Assembly (NCBI RefSeq): GCF_900108875.1
Contig: NZ_FNYJ01000007.1
Coordinates: forward strand, 1-64,000
Direction of reading: 5' to 3'
DNA from: Pseudomonas sp. NFR16
GTDB taxonomy: Bacteria > Pseudomonadota > Gammaproteobacteria > Pseudomonadales > Pseudomonadaceae
DNA length: 64,000 nucleotides
Numbering within the stretch: position 1 is the first letter of the stretch; every line of letters begins with the position of its first letter. The notes beneath the pieces were generated by a model. That model was not told where the DNA came from, made no database searches, and saw nothing but the letters and a program-made list of their open reading frames with translations. Position numbers and translations under genes: made by a program. This document shows, piece by piece, positions 26,367-34,258 of this stretch.

Positions 26367-27497
26367 TTAAACCGGAGGCTGACGGGCGATCTCAGTCGGC
26401 GTTTCGTGACCTTCTCGTTCGGGCTGAACCGTACGCGATGACATCTCGGCGCGCAGCTGCGGCAGATATTGCGGGTATTGCTTGGCAACAAAGCTGATCA
26501 GCCGCTCGCGCATGTGGCAGCGGGCGTCCCAACTGCGCGACGAATCGGCCGAACTCAGCAGCACCCGCAGCTGCATGGCTTTGGCAGTGGTGTCGGTGAC
26601 CTGCAGCACGCACACGCGCCCATCCCACAGATGCGGAATGTCCCTGCAGATGCGCTCCGTTTCTTCGCGCAACTCTTCCAGCGGCAGTGCGTAGTCGACC
26701 CATAAAAAGACCGAACCAATCAGGCTCGACGTGCTGCGCGTCCAGTTCTGGAAGGGCTTTTCAATGAAGTACTGCAACGGAATCACCATCCGCCGCTCGT
26801 CCCAGATTTTCACCACCACGTACGTGCCGCTGATCTCCTCGATTCGACCCCACTCGCCTTCCACGATGACCACGTCATCCAGCCGAATCGGTTGAGAGAT
26901 CGCAATCTGCAGCCCTGCAATCAGGTTACCCAGCACCGGCTTGGCGGCGAAGCCCGCTGCCAGTCCCGCCAATCCCGCAGACGCCAGCAGACTCGTACCG
27001 ATCTGCCTGACCGGCGGAAAACTCATCAGGATCAAGCCCGTCCCGAACAGCAGCACCAGCACGTTCAGGCAACGAACCAGAACGCGCACCTGCGTCTGAA
27101 TGCGCCTGGCCTGCAGATTGTCCTCGATATCCAGCGGATTGCGGATCGCCACGGCCTCGCCGATCGCTCTCACGCAACTGAGCGCAAGCCAGGTAAAGCC
27201 CGCCACCACCAGCATCCCGTTGAGATGCCTGACGCCATTGATCAACATCAGATCATCCGGCGCGGAGGTCCAGACGGTTTGCAGCGCCAATAACGGGATC
27301 AGCCACAAACTGGGCGGCTCGGCGCGCAGTATCAGTTGCTGCGCAAAAACGAAGGAATTGGCGAAGCGTCGAAGTACCACCAGTGCGAACCAGCGCCCCA
27401 ACAGGGCGATGCAGACAGCGGCGGTCGCGGCGATAAGTGTGTTCAGCCATGGCAACGGCAGAGCGTTCAGCCAGGCGTCCGGGAGGACGTGTTCCAT
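26367..27497 (-). CDS. MscS-family mechanosensitive channel
   Basis: Small-conductance mechanosensitive channel homologue, 376 residues. Several membrane helices lie in the first 180 residues. The pore-lining helix shows the Gly/Ala-rich pattern LLASAGLAGLAAGFAAKPVLGNLIAGLQI. The MscS beta domain follows (IRLDDVVIVEGEWGRIEEISGTYVVVKIWDERRMVIPLQYF), then a cytoplasmic alpha/beta region. Such channels release solutes on osmotic downshock. It is encoded alone, next to the accessory segment. Confidence 0.92.
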   Translation of the reverse strand: MEHVLPDAWLNALPLPWLNTLIAATAAVCIALLGRWFALVVLRRFANSFVFAQQLILRAEPPSLWLIPLLALQTVWTSAPDDLMLINGVRHLNGMLVVAGFTWLALSCVRAIGEAVAIRNPLDIEDNLQARRIQTQVRVLVRCLNVLVLLFGTGLILMSFPPVRQIGTSLLASAGLAGLAAGFAAKPVLGNLIAGLQIAISQPIRLDDVVIVEGEWGRIEEISGTYVVVKIWDERRMVIPLQYFIEKPFQNWTRSTSSLIGSVFLWVDYALPLEELREETERICRDIPHLWDGRVCVLQVTDTTAKAMQLRVLLSSADSSRSWDARCHMRERLISFVAKQYPQYLPQLRAEMSSRTVQPEREGHETPTEIARQPPV

Positions 27498-27940
27498 ACA
27501 GGGAGCTCGCTTGGAAGACGGTTCAAAGACAAGAAGTGTGAACCTCCCCGCCGCCCAATCGTTCCCCGGGATGCAGGATATTGGTTAAACACCCCGCCCG
27601 ACGCAAAGCGCGAGCCAGAGCGTTTGAGATGGAGAATAGTGGACAGGCTGCTGCACGAGCAGCGCGACAGTCTTAGCAGCGCAAATACCTTGATCTCGAG
27701 ACCGGAATCGCAATAGAACAGGTTAAGGTTCTACGATCCAGATGTCGGACGCTTCACCACGCCGGATCCGATCGGGTAGCTGGTCGGGCCATGGGCCGAC
27801 ATGATTACCGGAACCTGGAAGCTTGCGAATGACGGAATGAGCGTTAGAACCCATTCTTCGGCAGCGCATGTAGGCTTGAGAAATCTAGGGGACTTTCCTT
27901 TCTTGGCAGGAAGACCTCATGGCACATAGGAGAAAACAAA
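27498..27940. other. gene-free left edge of the accessory segment
   Basis: About 440 bases with no convincing gene, RNA or repeat. It lies between the MscS gene and the hypothetical gene at 27941. I looked for a copy of the tRNA-Arg 3' end as an attachment-site repeat and did not find one. Confidence 0.5.
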
Positions 27941-28576
27941 ATGGCTGCAGAATTTCAGGTCAAGTTTGGAACTCCTGTCTTTTATCTGGAGCAGATGGGC
28001 AATATAAAAAATACGGTGTCGATGCTGGACACGTTTTCAGGCAATCCCTCCGAAAGTGAATTTCGACTGCGTGGAATGGAAACCAGAGGGAAGGAGGACT
28101 GCGAGTTCGACGTCAGATTCTTTTTTGACTCCGATAGAATTTTTCTTAAAATATGCAGCCACCCAGCCAGTATCGAGCACGACCTGAAAAGGTTATTCGA
28201 ATGGTTAAGACGGCAGAGCAAAGTTTCTATCGAGGATGAAGATGGTGAGCAGTGTTTCTGGGATCAAGAACACCGTGACCCAGGGCAATCCTGTACCGTT
28301 GTGCTACGGCGAGATGATCGTGGGTTCTGCAATCTTTTCTCTGGGCATCGTCTCGGAAGACGAGCAGTAGAAAGGGGCGGCTTCAGAGAAGTCGCCCGGC
28401 GGTGGATTTGGCTACGCGAGAAATTCAACTGCCGGCAGAATCCCGGTACCGAGCTGCATCGAGCGTCGGCGCCGGAGCGAGTGCCATTATCTCCGCCTCG
28501 ATCTACGCCGAGGAAAAGAGCAGGAATCTCCGGCCATCCGGGTTCAGGCGCCTCGCGACTCGCCCCAACGCTTTAG
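27941..28576 (+). CDS. hypothetical protein, 3' end probably chimeric
   Basis: Open frame of 211 residues with a good AGGAG site eight bases before the ATG. The first 110 residues (MAAEFQVKFGTPVFYLEQMG ... IEHDLKRLFEWLRRQSKVSIEDEDGEQ) look like a normal soluble protein with acidic and hydrophobic residues in plausible alternation. From about residue 115 the composition becomes Arg/Pro-rich and the same DNA reads, in another frame, as a phage tail protein fragment. I infer that a deletion joined a small host or phage gene to phage DNA, removing its natural stop. I do not recognise the family. Confidence 0.45.
   Translation: MAAEFQVKFGTPVFYLEQMGNIKNTVSMLDTFSGNPSESEFRLRGMETRGKEDCEFDVRFFFDSDRIFLKICSHPASIEHDLKRLFEWLRRQSKVSIEDEDGEQCFWDQEHRDPGQSCTVVLRRDDRGFCNLFSGHRLGRRAVERGGFREVARRWIWLREKFNCRQNPGTELHRASAPERVPLSPPRSTPRKRAGISGHPGSGASRLAPTL
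28242..28370 (+). pseudogene. remnant of a phage tail assembly protein I, C-terminal end
   Basis: A 43-codon frame ends in TAG at 28370. It encodes MVSSVSGIKNTVTQGNPVPL followed by CYGEMIVGSAIFSLGIVSEDEQ. From memory this matches the C-terminal end of lambda-type tail assembly protein I, which typically reads TQGxPVPLxYG...VGSxVxSxGI...E. The rest of that gene is missing, because a stop in this frame lies at 28206-28208. No intact J-type gene follows. This is a small degraded prophage scar. Confidence 0.5.
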
Positions 28577-28659
28577 ACATGCCGTCGTGGAGATTACATA
28601 CTCAGGCCTAGTGACCCAAATTGTGATGCATGAGGCGAATAAAACCGACTCGGGTCGCA
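28371..28659. other. probable degraded phage DNA without a clear gene
   Basis: About 290 bases between the phage remnant and the GIY-YIG gene. Short open frames exist in all three plus frames but none has a recognisable product or ribosome-binding site. Confidence 0.4.
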
Positions 28660-30306
28660 TCAATTTTCGAAATCAGGATCGATCTCAGCGATTACATCCC
28701 TAATTACCGAAAAAATGACGCTATAGCGAGCATGAAAAAATTCACGCTTGGGATTTATCCTAAATGGTTCAAGCCTTTCATGGATGATTTTTTCCGCAAG
28801 CTCACAGTCGCCCACCTCCCATTCTTCAACGACCAGAAACTGATCCGGCGCCGAGGTTGACGATGTAAGTTCGTTAGAACGTAAATCCGCGGTGCGCGTA
28901 GTTAATCCAATTTTGAAAATATCCTTTCCGTGAGCAGCGCACCTCATTACGTATATGATGCCTGGGTTCACTGAATGATTCCTTGAACTACTTGAGCTAC
29001 TTGAAGTACTCAAAGGTTCTGTTTTTGATGATTCTTCTACCCAGCTTATCCTTTTTTCAACCCATGTCCTACCATGGATTGGTTGCCCGACTTTGTCTTG
29101 ACCAACCTTATCTAGAGAAAGCTTTTTCCAATATCCGGAGGTTTCAATTTTTATATTTGGTGAATAAAAGGTTTTATTACGCGAACCTTCTGACTGAGAA
29201 GGCTGGATGAAAATCACACTCCGAGTCGCTACCTTTTCGGATATGGGGGCGTACTTCTCAACTTTCTTGTACTTGAGCTGTGATCGAATATCCCTATAAG
29301 CGGTAGGGTGCCTTTCCACCTTTGTGTTTTCTTCATTACGATTAACATATAGGGGGAGATTTAGACAAACTTTGATGAACTCAAACAGAGATTGATAGGC
29401 GCTCATCCGCTTACTCATCTCTTTCGCCATGTCCTCACAACGATCATCAAAAAACTTTCCTTCGCTGTTCATCAACGTTCCCAGATCATCTGTGATGCCC
29501 ATAAAGCTATAACCGCAATCTTGGGAAATGTAGCGCACGTCGATGGTGGAGCTCACAGTATCAATGCGACACATCACGATAGTCTTCCATAGTGATGTCC
29601 CTTCTACCAATGGTACCGCTCGGCGTTCCAGATCCTCTGAGGGGGCGATGCGTGGTTTAAGCGGCGATTCTAAAATTTGGGAAAAGCTTGCTTCGATTTC
29701 AGCTGTCTTTTCTGCTAAATCACATTTTTCGCCCGCCAGCATCAGCACATTAATTTCTGAGCCGTGCTTCACAAGCGACACCCCAGACACGGCGAACACT
29801 AAAGCTTCAGCACATCGAAATGTAAGTTCTTCTGGATCATGGGAGCCGTTGAATGAATAGATAACGTCATCTTCCATGAACTGCAGGCCAGCCAAATCCT
29901 TTAGTCCATCATCATCAGACGTTACGAAATCTAGATAATCTACAAATGAGACAATGTGATCTATCTCGCGCAGTAGTTTAAAAACGCTCATATGCGGCAG
30001 GTATCGAGTAAACGCCTCTGCGGTATTGAACGATGAGGGCATGTCATGGATTGAGTGGTTAAAAAGACGATTGTTGTATTCTTCGTTGTATTCCCGAATC
30101 ATGTTATCTTGCGGAAGACCAGCGCCGTTTACCGTCTGTATAAACTTAAGAGCGTGAGCTTTATCAACACGCTCCTTCATGAACTTTTTAAAAGCAGGGT
30201 CTCGGTTTTGTTCCCCTAGCCTACTAGCTAAAGCTTCGTACTCAGGCGTTCCCTCCTTAGGAGCAGCCCAAAATCCTAGCTCTCGCATTCTGCCGTCATA
30301 AGTCAT
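28660..30306 (-). CDS. GIY-YIG nuclease-domain protein with unknown N-terminal region
   Basis: Protein of 548 residues. The C-terminal 95 residues form a GIY-YIG domain of the T5orf172/MUG113 type: GIIYVMRCAAHGKDIFKIGL carries the GIY and YIG elements, followed by TTRTADLRSNEL (conserved Arg) and EKIIHERLEPFRINPKREFFHA (metal-binding Glu). A serine-rich linker (STSSSSSSSRNHS) precedes it. The N-terminal 430 residues are a mixed alpha/beta region I cannot place, with IYSFNGSHDPEELTFRCAEA and CRIDTVSSTIDVRYISQDCG as landmarks. GGGGGGAAGC supports the ATG at 30306. It lies 98 bases downstream of the membrane-protein gene on the same strand, so the three genes may form one operon. Base composition is AT-rich (33% GC at 29101-29160). 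Confidence 0.8.
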   Translation of the reverse strand: MTYDGRMRELGFWAAPKEGTPEYEALASRLGEQNRDPAFKKFMKERVDKAHALKFIQTVNGAGLPQDNMIREYNEEYNNRLFNHSIHDMPSSFNTAEAFTRYLPHMSVFKLLREIDHIVSFVDYLDFVTSDDDGLKDLAGLQFMEDDVIYSFNGSHDPEELTFRCAEALVFAVSGVSLVKHGSEINVLMLAGEKCDLAEKTAEIEASFSQILESPLKPRIAPSEDLERRAVPLVEGTSLWKTIVMCRIDTVSSTIDVRYISQDCGYSFMGITDDLGTLMNSEGKFFDDRCEDMAKEMSKRMSAYQSLFEFIKVCLNLPLYVNRNEENTKVERHPTAYRDIRSQLKYKKVEKYAPISEKVATRSVIFIQPSQSEGSRNKTFYSPNIKIETSGYWKKLSLDKVGQDKVGQPIHGRTWVEKRISWVEESSKTEPLSTSSSSSSSRNHSVNPGIIYVMRCAAHGKDIFKIGLTTRTADLRSNELTSSTSAPDQFLVVEEWEVGDCELAEKIIHERLEPFRINPKREFFHARYSVIFSVIRDVIAEIDPDFEN

Positions 30307-30404
30307 GAAGCTTCCCCCCTACAACTCGATTATCCTGGAAAAGAGCGACATCATTGACAAGCTGGGAAATGCCAGCCAGCCAGGTGTTAGTATTAGCACG
30401 AAGG

Positions 30405-30893
30405 CTATTTAGGTTCAGAATCTGGTTTTTTCTTTTCTTCGATCATCTCGTTGTATCTGCTCACCTGGAGCTGCATCAGCTGGTTCGGAAGCATTAACGA
30501 GATGATGAACGCCAGCGTAGCAAGCGATAAATATGCTCTTTCTAGCCAAACCAGAATCTCGGCGCAGTCTTCGCTTTTGCTCAGTAGATTGGCGGCGAAA
30601 ACCATCCCCAATACGCTCAGATAAAGCATGAACAGCCATTTGTAGCGGACAATCCGGTTCACAAAGGTCGTCTTCTTAGAGGCAGCCTCTCGCCAGATCT
30701 TTGCAGTAGGCTTGGGCTCAATTAGGAGAGTAAGAACCGTCATCAGGAAGCCGGCAAGAATTGAGAACACGTCAGTGATCATTGATCTGGCGTTGTCGCT
30801 TTCGTGGATCAACGGCTGCCCGTGCCAACCGCACCAGACACTCACGATGGCCGCACCCAAAAAAAAGAAGACCCGACGCCAGTCAATTTTCAT
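30405..30893 (-). CDS. small four-helix membrane protein
   Basis: Inner-membrane protein of 162 residues. Four hydrophobic segments are visible: VFFFLGAAIVSVWCGWHG, ITDVFSILAGFLMTVLTLLI, YKWLFMLYLSVLGMVFAANLL and AYLSLATLAFIISLMLP. A cytoplasmic loop contains KPTAKIWREAASKKTTFVNRI, and the tail is charged (YNEMIEEKKKPDSEPK). The ATG at 30893 overlaps the stop of the preceding gene (TGATG). Small multi-helix proteins coupled to a soluble partner are typical membrane effectors of two-gene phage-defence systems such as Kiwa, but I see no sequence identity to KwaA. Function unknown. Confidence 0.75.
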   Translation of the reverse strand: MKIDWRRVFFFLGAAIVSVWCGWHGQPLIHESDNARSMITDVFSILAGFLMTVLTLLIEPKPTAKIWREAASKKTTFVNRIVRYKWLFMLYLSVLGMVFAANLLSKSEDCAEILVWLERAYLSLATLAFIISLMLPNQLMQLQVSRYNEMIEEKKKPDSEPK

Positions 30894-31816
30894 CACTGCT
30901 CCAGCAATTTCTGCTTCTCGAGCTGCCCAAAGTATTTAACCATCCCGTCCCAAATCTGCACGTGATTCAACGAAGTTCCATTCTTCTCGACAGATAAAGA
31001 GGAGTGCAATTTGACATCGTCGCTCGTGATTGGCGTGCCGTCCCTAGTGACGATAGTAAAGCTATCGATTGGGGAATCTTCGTCTGAAAGCACCTCGTTC
31101 GCGAGGTCTGTAATCGTGTCCTTCGATTCCACAGTGGCTCTCGAGTTGCCTTCAAGAGAGACCTCAAGGGAGACGACCATGTTCTCCAGAGATTTTTCCT
31201 GTGAGCGATTAGGGTCTTTGCCGATTAACGCTTTGACCTCACTGCCGACTGAGGAGAGAGCATCGGCTAGCCATCCTGAGTTTGGTTTCGGGACGCTCAG
31301 CTTGTAGGCATTCACGTTCAATCGAATCGACTTGGCGCCTTGGGCGTTCAGGATTGCGACCTTGTCAATGTTGCTCGACGGGTGAAACGTTATCGGGTCA
31401 ACGTCTTGTGCCTGCCCCTTGATCAGCCGGAAGAAATATCCAGCACATTTCTGGTGCGAAAGACCGTGACCGCAAAATAGAACGTTGTGCTCACTAATCA
31501 GGAGGTAGGCTTCCCCGGTCTTGAACTCCTTACCCGCTGGCGCGCCGAGGCTACCTTCGTTGTCTAGCTTTCCATTCGCCTTGGGGGTAAGCGTAGAGCT
31601 AAGGGTCCCCGGGGAATAGCGGGCTAAGTGATAAAGCCTGCCTGCTGGGGTGTCTTTGAACCTCTGAATTCTCAGGACGTCTTCAAACATCGGGATCTCG
31701 CTCTCCCCGATACTGAGCGCATCCGATATGTCCACCAAGACATCGCTGACGTCGACTAGGTCGCCAGCCTGATTCATCATCCGGAAGCAATAGATCCTTT
31801 TTGAAACTCGGCTCAT
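30893..31816 (-). CDS. unknown soluble protein, partner of the membrane protein
   Basis: Protein of 307 residues from MSRVSKRIYCFRMMNQAGDL, with no signal peptide or membrane helix. I do not recognise the family. Landmarks are YLLISEHNVLFCGHGLSHQKCAGYFFRLIKG around residue 105 with Cys and His residues, a probably linker-like region near NSGWLADALSSVGSEVKALIGKDPNRSQEKS, and a C-terminal part with SFTIVTRDGTPITSDDVKLHSSL. Its stop overlaps the start of the four-helix membrane protein, so the two products are probably made in a fixed ratio. A GTG at 31822 is an alternative start. Confidence 0.72.
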   Translation of the reverse strand: MSRVSKRIYCFRMMNQAGDLVDVSDVLVDISDALSIGESEIPMFEDVLRIQRFKDTPAGRLYHLARYSPGTLSSTLTPKANGKLDNEGSLGAPAGKEFKTGEAYLLISEHNVLFCGHGLSHQKCAGYFFRLIKGQAQDVDPITFHPSSNIDKVAILNAQGAKSIRLNVNAYKLSVPKPNSGWLADALSSVGSEVKALIGKDPNRSQEKSLENMVVSLEVSLEGNSRATVESKDTITDLANEVLSDEDSPIDSFTIVTRDGTPITSDDVKLHSSLSVEKNGTSLNHVQIWDGMVKYFGQLEKQKLLEQ

Positions 31817-31931
31817 GACCACATCATCCCACTGTCTCGATTTTGAAGAAGGATGAAAGGACGGGGCCTAGGGTCAGCCAGGCAGCAGACCGTGAAGCGA
31901 TGGGTAAACGTCCGTTTGCACCCACTACGCA

Positions 31932-31954
31932 CCCATGAAATCAAATTTCATGGG
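31932..31954. repeat. perfect 10-bp hairpin near tRNA-Arg
   Basis: CCCATGAAAT-CAA-ATTTCATGGG is a perfect inverted repeat in the 287-base space between the unknown operon and tRNA-Arg. It has no T-run. Its place at the boundary of the accessory segment makes it a possible recombination or integration scar. Confidence 0.45.
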
Positions 31955-32103
31955 GCTAACGCTTTGCTGATGACCTTTTTTAGAGGGGCTGGATGCCCCT
32001 CGGAATCCGTCCGACCTCAAGCAATCTTTTGCTCGATGCTGTCACCCTGCTGTCACGGATGATTTCGCTGTCAGACGGCATGGGCTGGAAGCCCCGAATA
32101 TAG

Positions 32104-32180
32104 TGGCGCACTTGGCGGGATTCGAACCCACGACCCCTGCCTTCGGAGGGCAGTACTCTATCCAGCTGAGCTACAAGTGC
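32104..32180 (-). tRNA. tRNA-Arg (anticodon CCG)
   Basis: On the minus strand the 77 bases run from GCACTTGTAGCTCAGCTGGA to CGCCAAGTGCGCCA. They have a full acceptor stem, a CTGCC-CTCCGAA-GGCAG anticodon arm with CCG, a GGTTCGAATCC T-arm and an encoded CCA. It reads CGG arginine codons. Its 3' end faces the accessory segment at 27500-32100, the usual orientation for tRNA-targeted integration. Confidence 0.97.
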
Positions 32181-32521
32181 AACGCGGGCGCCATGATACT
32201 CATCTGGCCTGCGTGCGTCCATGCTGGCGAGTGACTGTTGTCGATTTCGCACGTTTGCGCCTGTCGGAAGTGACGTTGATCAGAAAATTTCGGGATTCCC
32301 GAGGTTTGCGTTCTTTTTTTCGAACGGAGTATTGTCCTTTACCCCTGTTGTCCCTAGGATTCGTTTGAGATTTCAAACGCTCACCCTCGGTTTCTCTGCG
32401 CTTTACCTTTTTTCGCGCGCAGGTCCAACCCCTGTTTTCCTGACGGCAGCCTCGGTCGAGGCGCCTTTGAATAATCAATAAAATTCGCTCCGCCACGCGC
32501 GGTGCTGTTTAGGAGGCCGAC
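32181..32521. other. tRNA-Arg to gabD intergenic region
   Basis: About 340 bases that must hold the tRNA promoter (minus) and the gabD promoter (plus). The open frame at 32221-32481 has no recognisable product and I do not call it. No operator stands out. Confidence 0.5.
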
Positions 32522-33964
32522 ATGCAGCTCAAAGATTCGAAGTTGTTCCGCCAGCAGGCGTACATCAATGGCGCCTGGGCCGATGCCGACAGTGGCCAGA
32601 CCATCAAGGTCAACAACCCGTCCACCAACGAAATTCTCGGCACTGTCCCGAAGATGGGCGCTGCCGAAACCCGCCGCGCCATCGAAGCCGCTGACAAGGC
32701 GCTGCCGGCCTGGCGGGCGCTGACCGCCAAGGAACGTGGCGCCAAGCTGCGTCGCTGGTTCGAACTGATGATGGAAAACCAGGAAGACCTCGGTCGCCTG
32801 ATGACCCTTGAACAAGGCAAGCCGCTGGCCGAGTCCAAGGGCGAAATCGCCTACGCCGCTTCGTTCATCGAGTGGTTTTCCGAAGAAGCCAAGCGCGTCT
32901 ACGGCGACGTCATTCCGGGCCATCAGCCGGACAAGCGTCTGATCGTGCTGAAGCAGCCAATCGGCGTGACTGCCGCCATCACGCCATGGAACTTCCCGGC
33001 GGCGATGATCACCCGCAAGGCCGGCCCGGCGCTCGCCGCTGGCTGCACGATGGTCCTCAAGCCGGCTTCCCAGACGCCTTACTCGGCGTTGGCGCTGGCT
33101 GAGCTGGCCGAGCGCGCAGGCATTCCGGCTGGCGTGTTCAGCGTCGTGACCGGCAGCGCAGGCGACATCGGCACCGAGCTGACCAGCAACCCTATCGTGC
33201 GCAAACTGTCGTTCACCGGCTCGACCGAAATCGGTCGTCAGCTGATGGCCGAATGTGCTCACGACATCAAGAAAGTCTCGCTGGAGCTGGGCGGCAACGC
33301 GCCCTTCATCGTGTTCGACGACGCCGATCTGGACAAGGCAGTTGAAGGCGCGATCATTTCCAAATACCGCAACAACGGTCAGACCTGCGTGTGCGCCAAC
33401 CGCATCTACGTGCAGGACTCGGTCTACGATGCGTTCGCCGAAAAACTGAAGGCGGCGGTCGCCAAGCTGAAAGTCGGCGACGGCATGACCGAAGGCACCA
33501 CCACCGGCCCGCTGATCGACGAGAAGGCCGTCGCCAAGGTCAAGGAGCACATCGCGGATGCGCTGGGCAAAGGTGCCAAGGTGCTGAGCGGGGGTAACAG
33601 CCTGGAAGGCAACTTCTTCGAGCCGACCATTCTGGTGAACGTGTCCAAGGACGCTGCCGTGGCCAAGGAAGAGACCTTTGGTCCGCTGGCGCCGCTGTTC
33701 CGCTTCAAAGACGAAGCCGAAGTCATCGCCATGGCGAACGACACCGAGTTTGGTCTGGCGTCATACTTCTATGCTCAGAACATGAGCCGCGTGTTTCGTG
33801 TCGCCGAGGCGCTGGAATATGGCATGGTGGGCATCAACACCGGCCTGATCTCCAACGAAGTCGCCCCGTTTGGTGGCGTGAAGGCGTCGGGCCTGGGCCG
33901 TGAAGGCTCCAAGTACGGCATCGAAGACTATCTGGAAATCAAATACCTCTGCCTGTCGGTTTGA
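32522..33964 (+). CDS. gabD: succinate-semialdehyde dehydrogenase (NADP+)
   Basis: Oxidises succinic semialdehyde to succinate in 4-aminobutyrate catabolism, 480 residues in the cytoplasm. The aldehyde-dehydrogenase catalytic Glu is in KVSLELGGNAPFIVF and the catalytic Cys in NNGQTCVCANRIYVQ; the extra Cys two residues on is typical of GabD, where the pair can form a redox switch. TPWNFPAAMITRKAGPAL and FTGSTEIGRQL line the cofactor site. AGGAGGCCGAC gives a very strong ribosome-binding site. The gabT gene follows after 294 bases. Confidence 0.97.
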   Translation: MQLKDSKLFRQQAYINGAWADADSGQTIKVNNPSTNEILGTVPKMGAAETRRAIEAADKALPAWRALTAKERGAKLRRWFELMMENQEDLGRLMTLEQGKPLAESKGEIAYAASFIEWFSEEAKRVYGDVIPGHQPDKRLIVLKQPIGVTAAITPWNFPAAMITRKAGPALAAGCTMVLKPASQTPYSALALAELAERAGIPAGVFSVVTGSAGDIGTELTSNPIVRKLSFTGSTEIGRQLMAECAHDIKKVSLELGGNAPFIVFDDADLDKAVEGAIISKYRNNGQTCVCANRIYVQDSVYDAFAEKLKAAVAKLKVGDGMTEGTTTGPLIDEKAVAKVKEHIADALGKGAKVLSGGNSLEGNFFEPTILVNVSKDAAVAKEETFGPLAPLFRFKDEAEVIAMANDTEFGLASYFYAQNMSRVFRVAEALEYGMVGINTGLISNEVAPFGGVKASGLGREGSKYGIEDYLEIKYLCLSV

Positions 33965-34077
33965 AGCTGCGCTCGGTGAGGCGGTGTTGGCAAGGTTCGG
34001 AAAGCTAGTCATTGGCTGAAGCCAGCTCCGTTTTTTCGAACCTTGCCGCCCAGCCTGACCTTCGCTCACCGTGCTTC
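33963..34077. repeat. nested inverted repeats between gabD and gabT
   Basis: Three nested arms can fold into one long hairpin: GAAGC (33963) and CGGTGAG (33974-33980) pair with CTCACCG (34065-34071) and GCTTC (34073); GGCAAGGTTCG (33989-33999) pairs with CGAACCTTGCC (34037-34047); and TGGCT pairs with AGCCA (34013-34024). The gabD stop codon lies in the outer arm. A T6 run precedes the middle right arm. It may attenuate or stabilise the gabD-gabT transcript. Confidence 0.6.
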
Positions 34078-34258
34078 AGAGTGACGCAAGAAATATTCAA
34101 CCTGCGTGGCGCGAGAGCGACGCTACGCAGGTGTTAGTGGTAGACCATCCATCTGCTGGCCGGGAGGCCGCGGCAGTCGATCATCGTATGCTGCCGCTGT
34201 TGAACCCGCCGCTTGATCCTTGAACCACGCCGCCCGATGAGCGGCGAATGAGGAAAAC

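Noticed and set aside
27336..27716. Open frame of 126 residues opposite the MscS gene and into the intergenic region
   Set aside because: Most of it is antisense to the MscS gene, and it has no recognisable product or good ribosome-binding site.
30405..31816. Kiwa (KwaA/KwaB) phage-defence system
   Set aside because: The gene layout is similar, but the soluble protein lacks the DUF4868 features I know and the membrane protein shows no clear sequence match.
27498..32103. Direct repeat of the tRNA-Arg 3' end as an attachment site
   Set aside because: I searched by eye for TTCGAATCCCGCCAAGTGC or its complement on the left side and found no copy, so an att pair is not claimed.
32221..32481. 86-residue frame between tRNA-Arg and gabD
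   Set aside because: No ribosome-binding site and no protein-like pattern; it probably arises by chance in the gabD promoter region.
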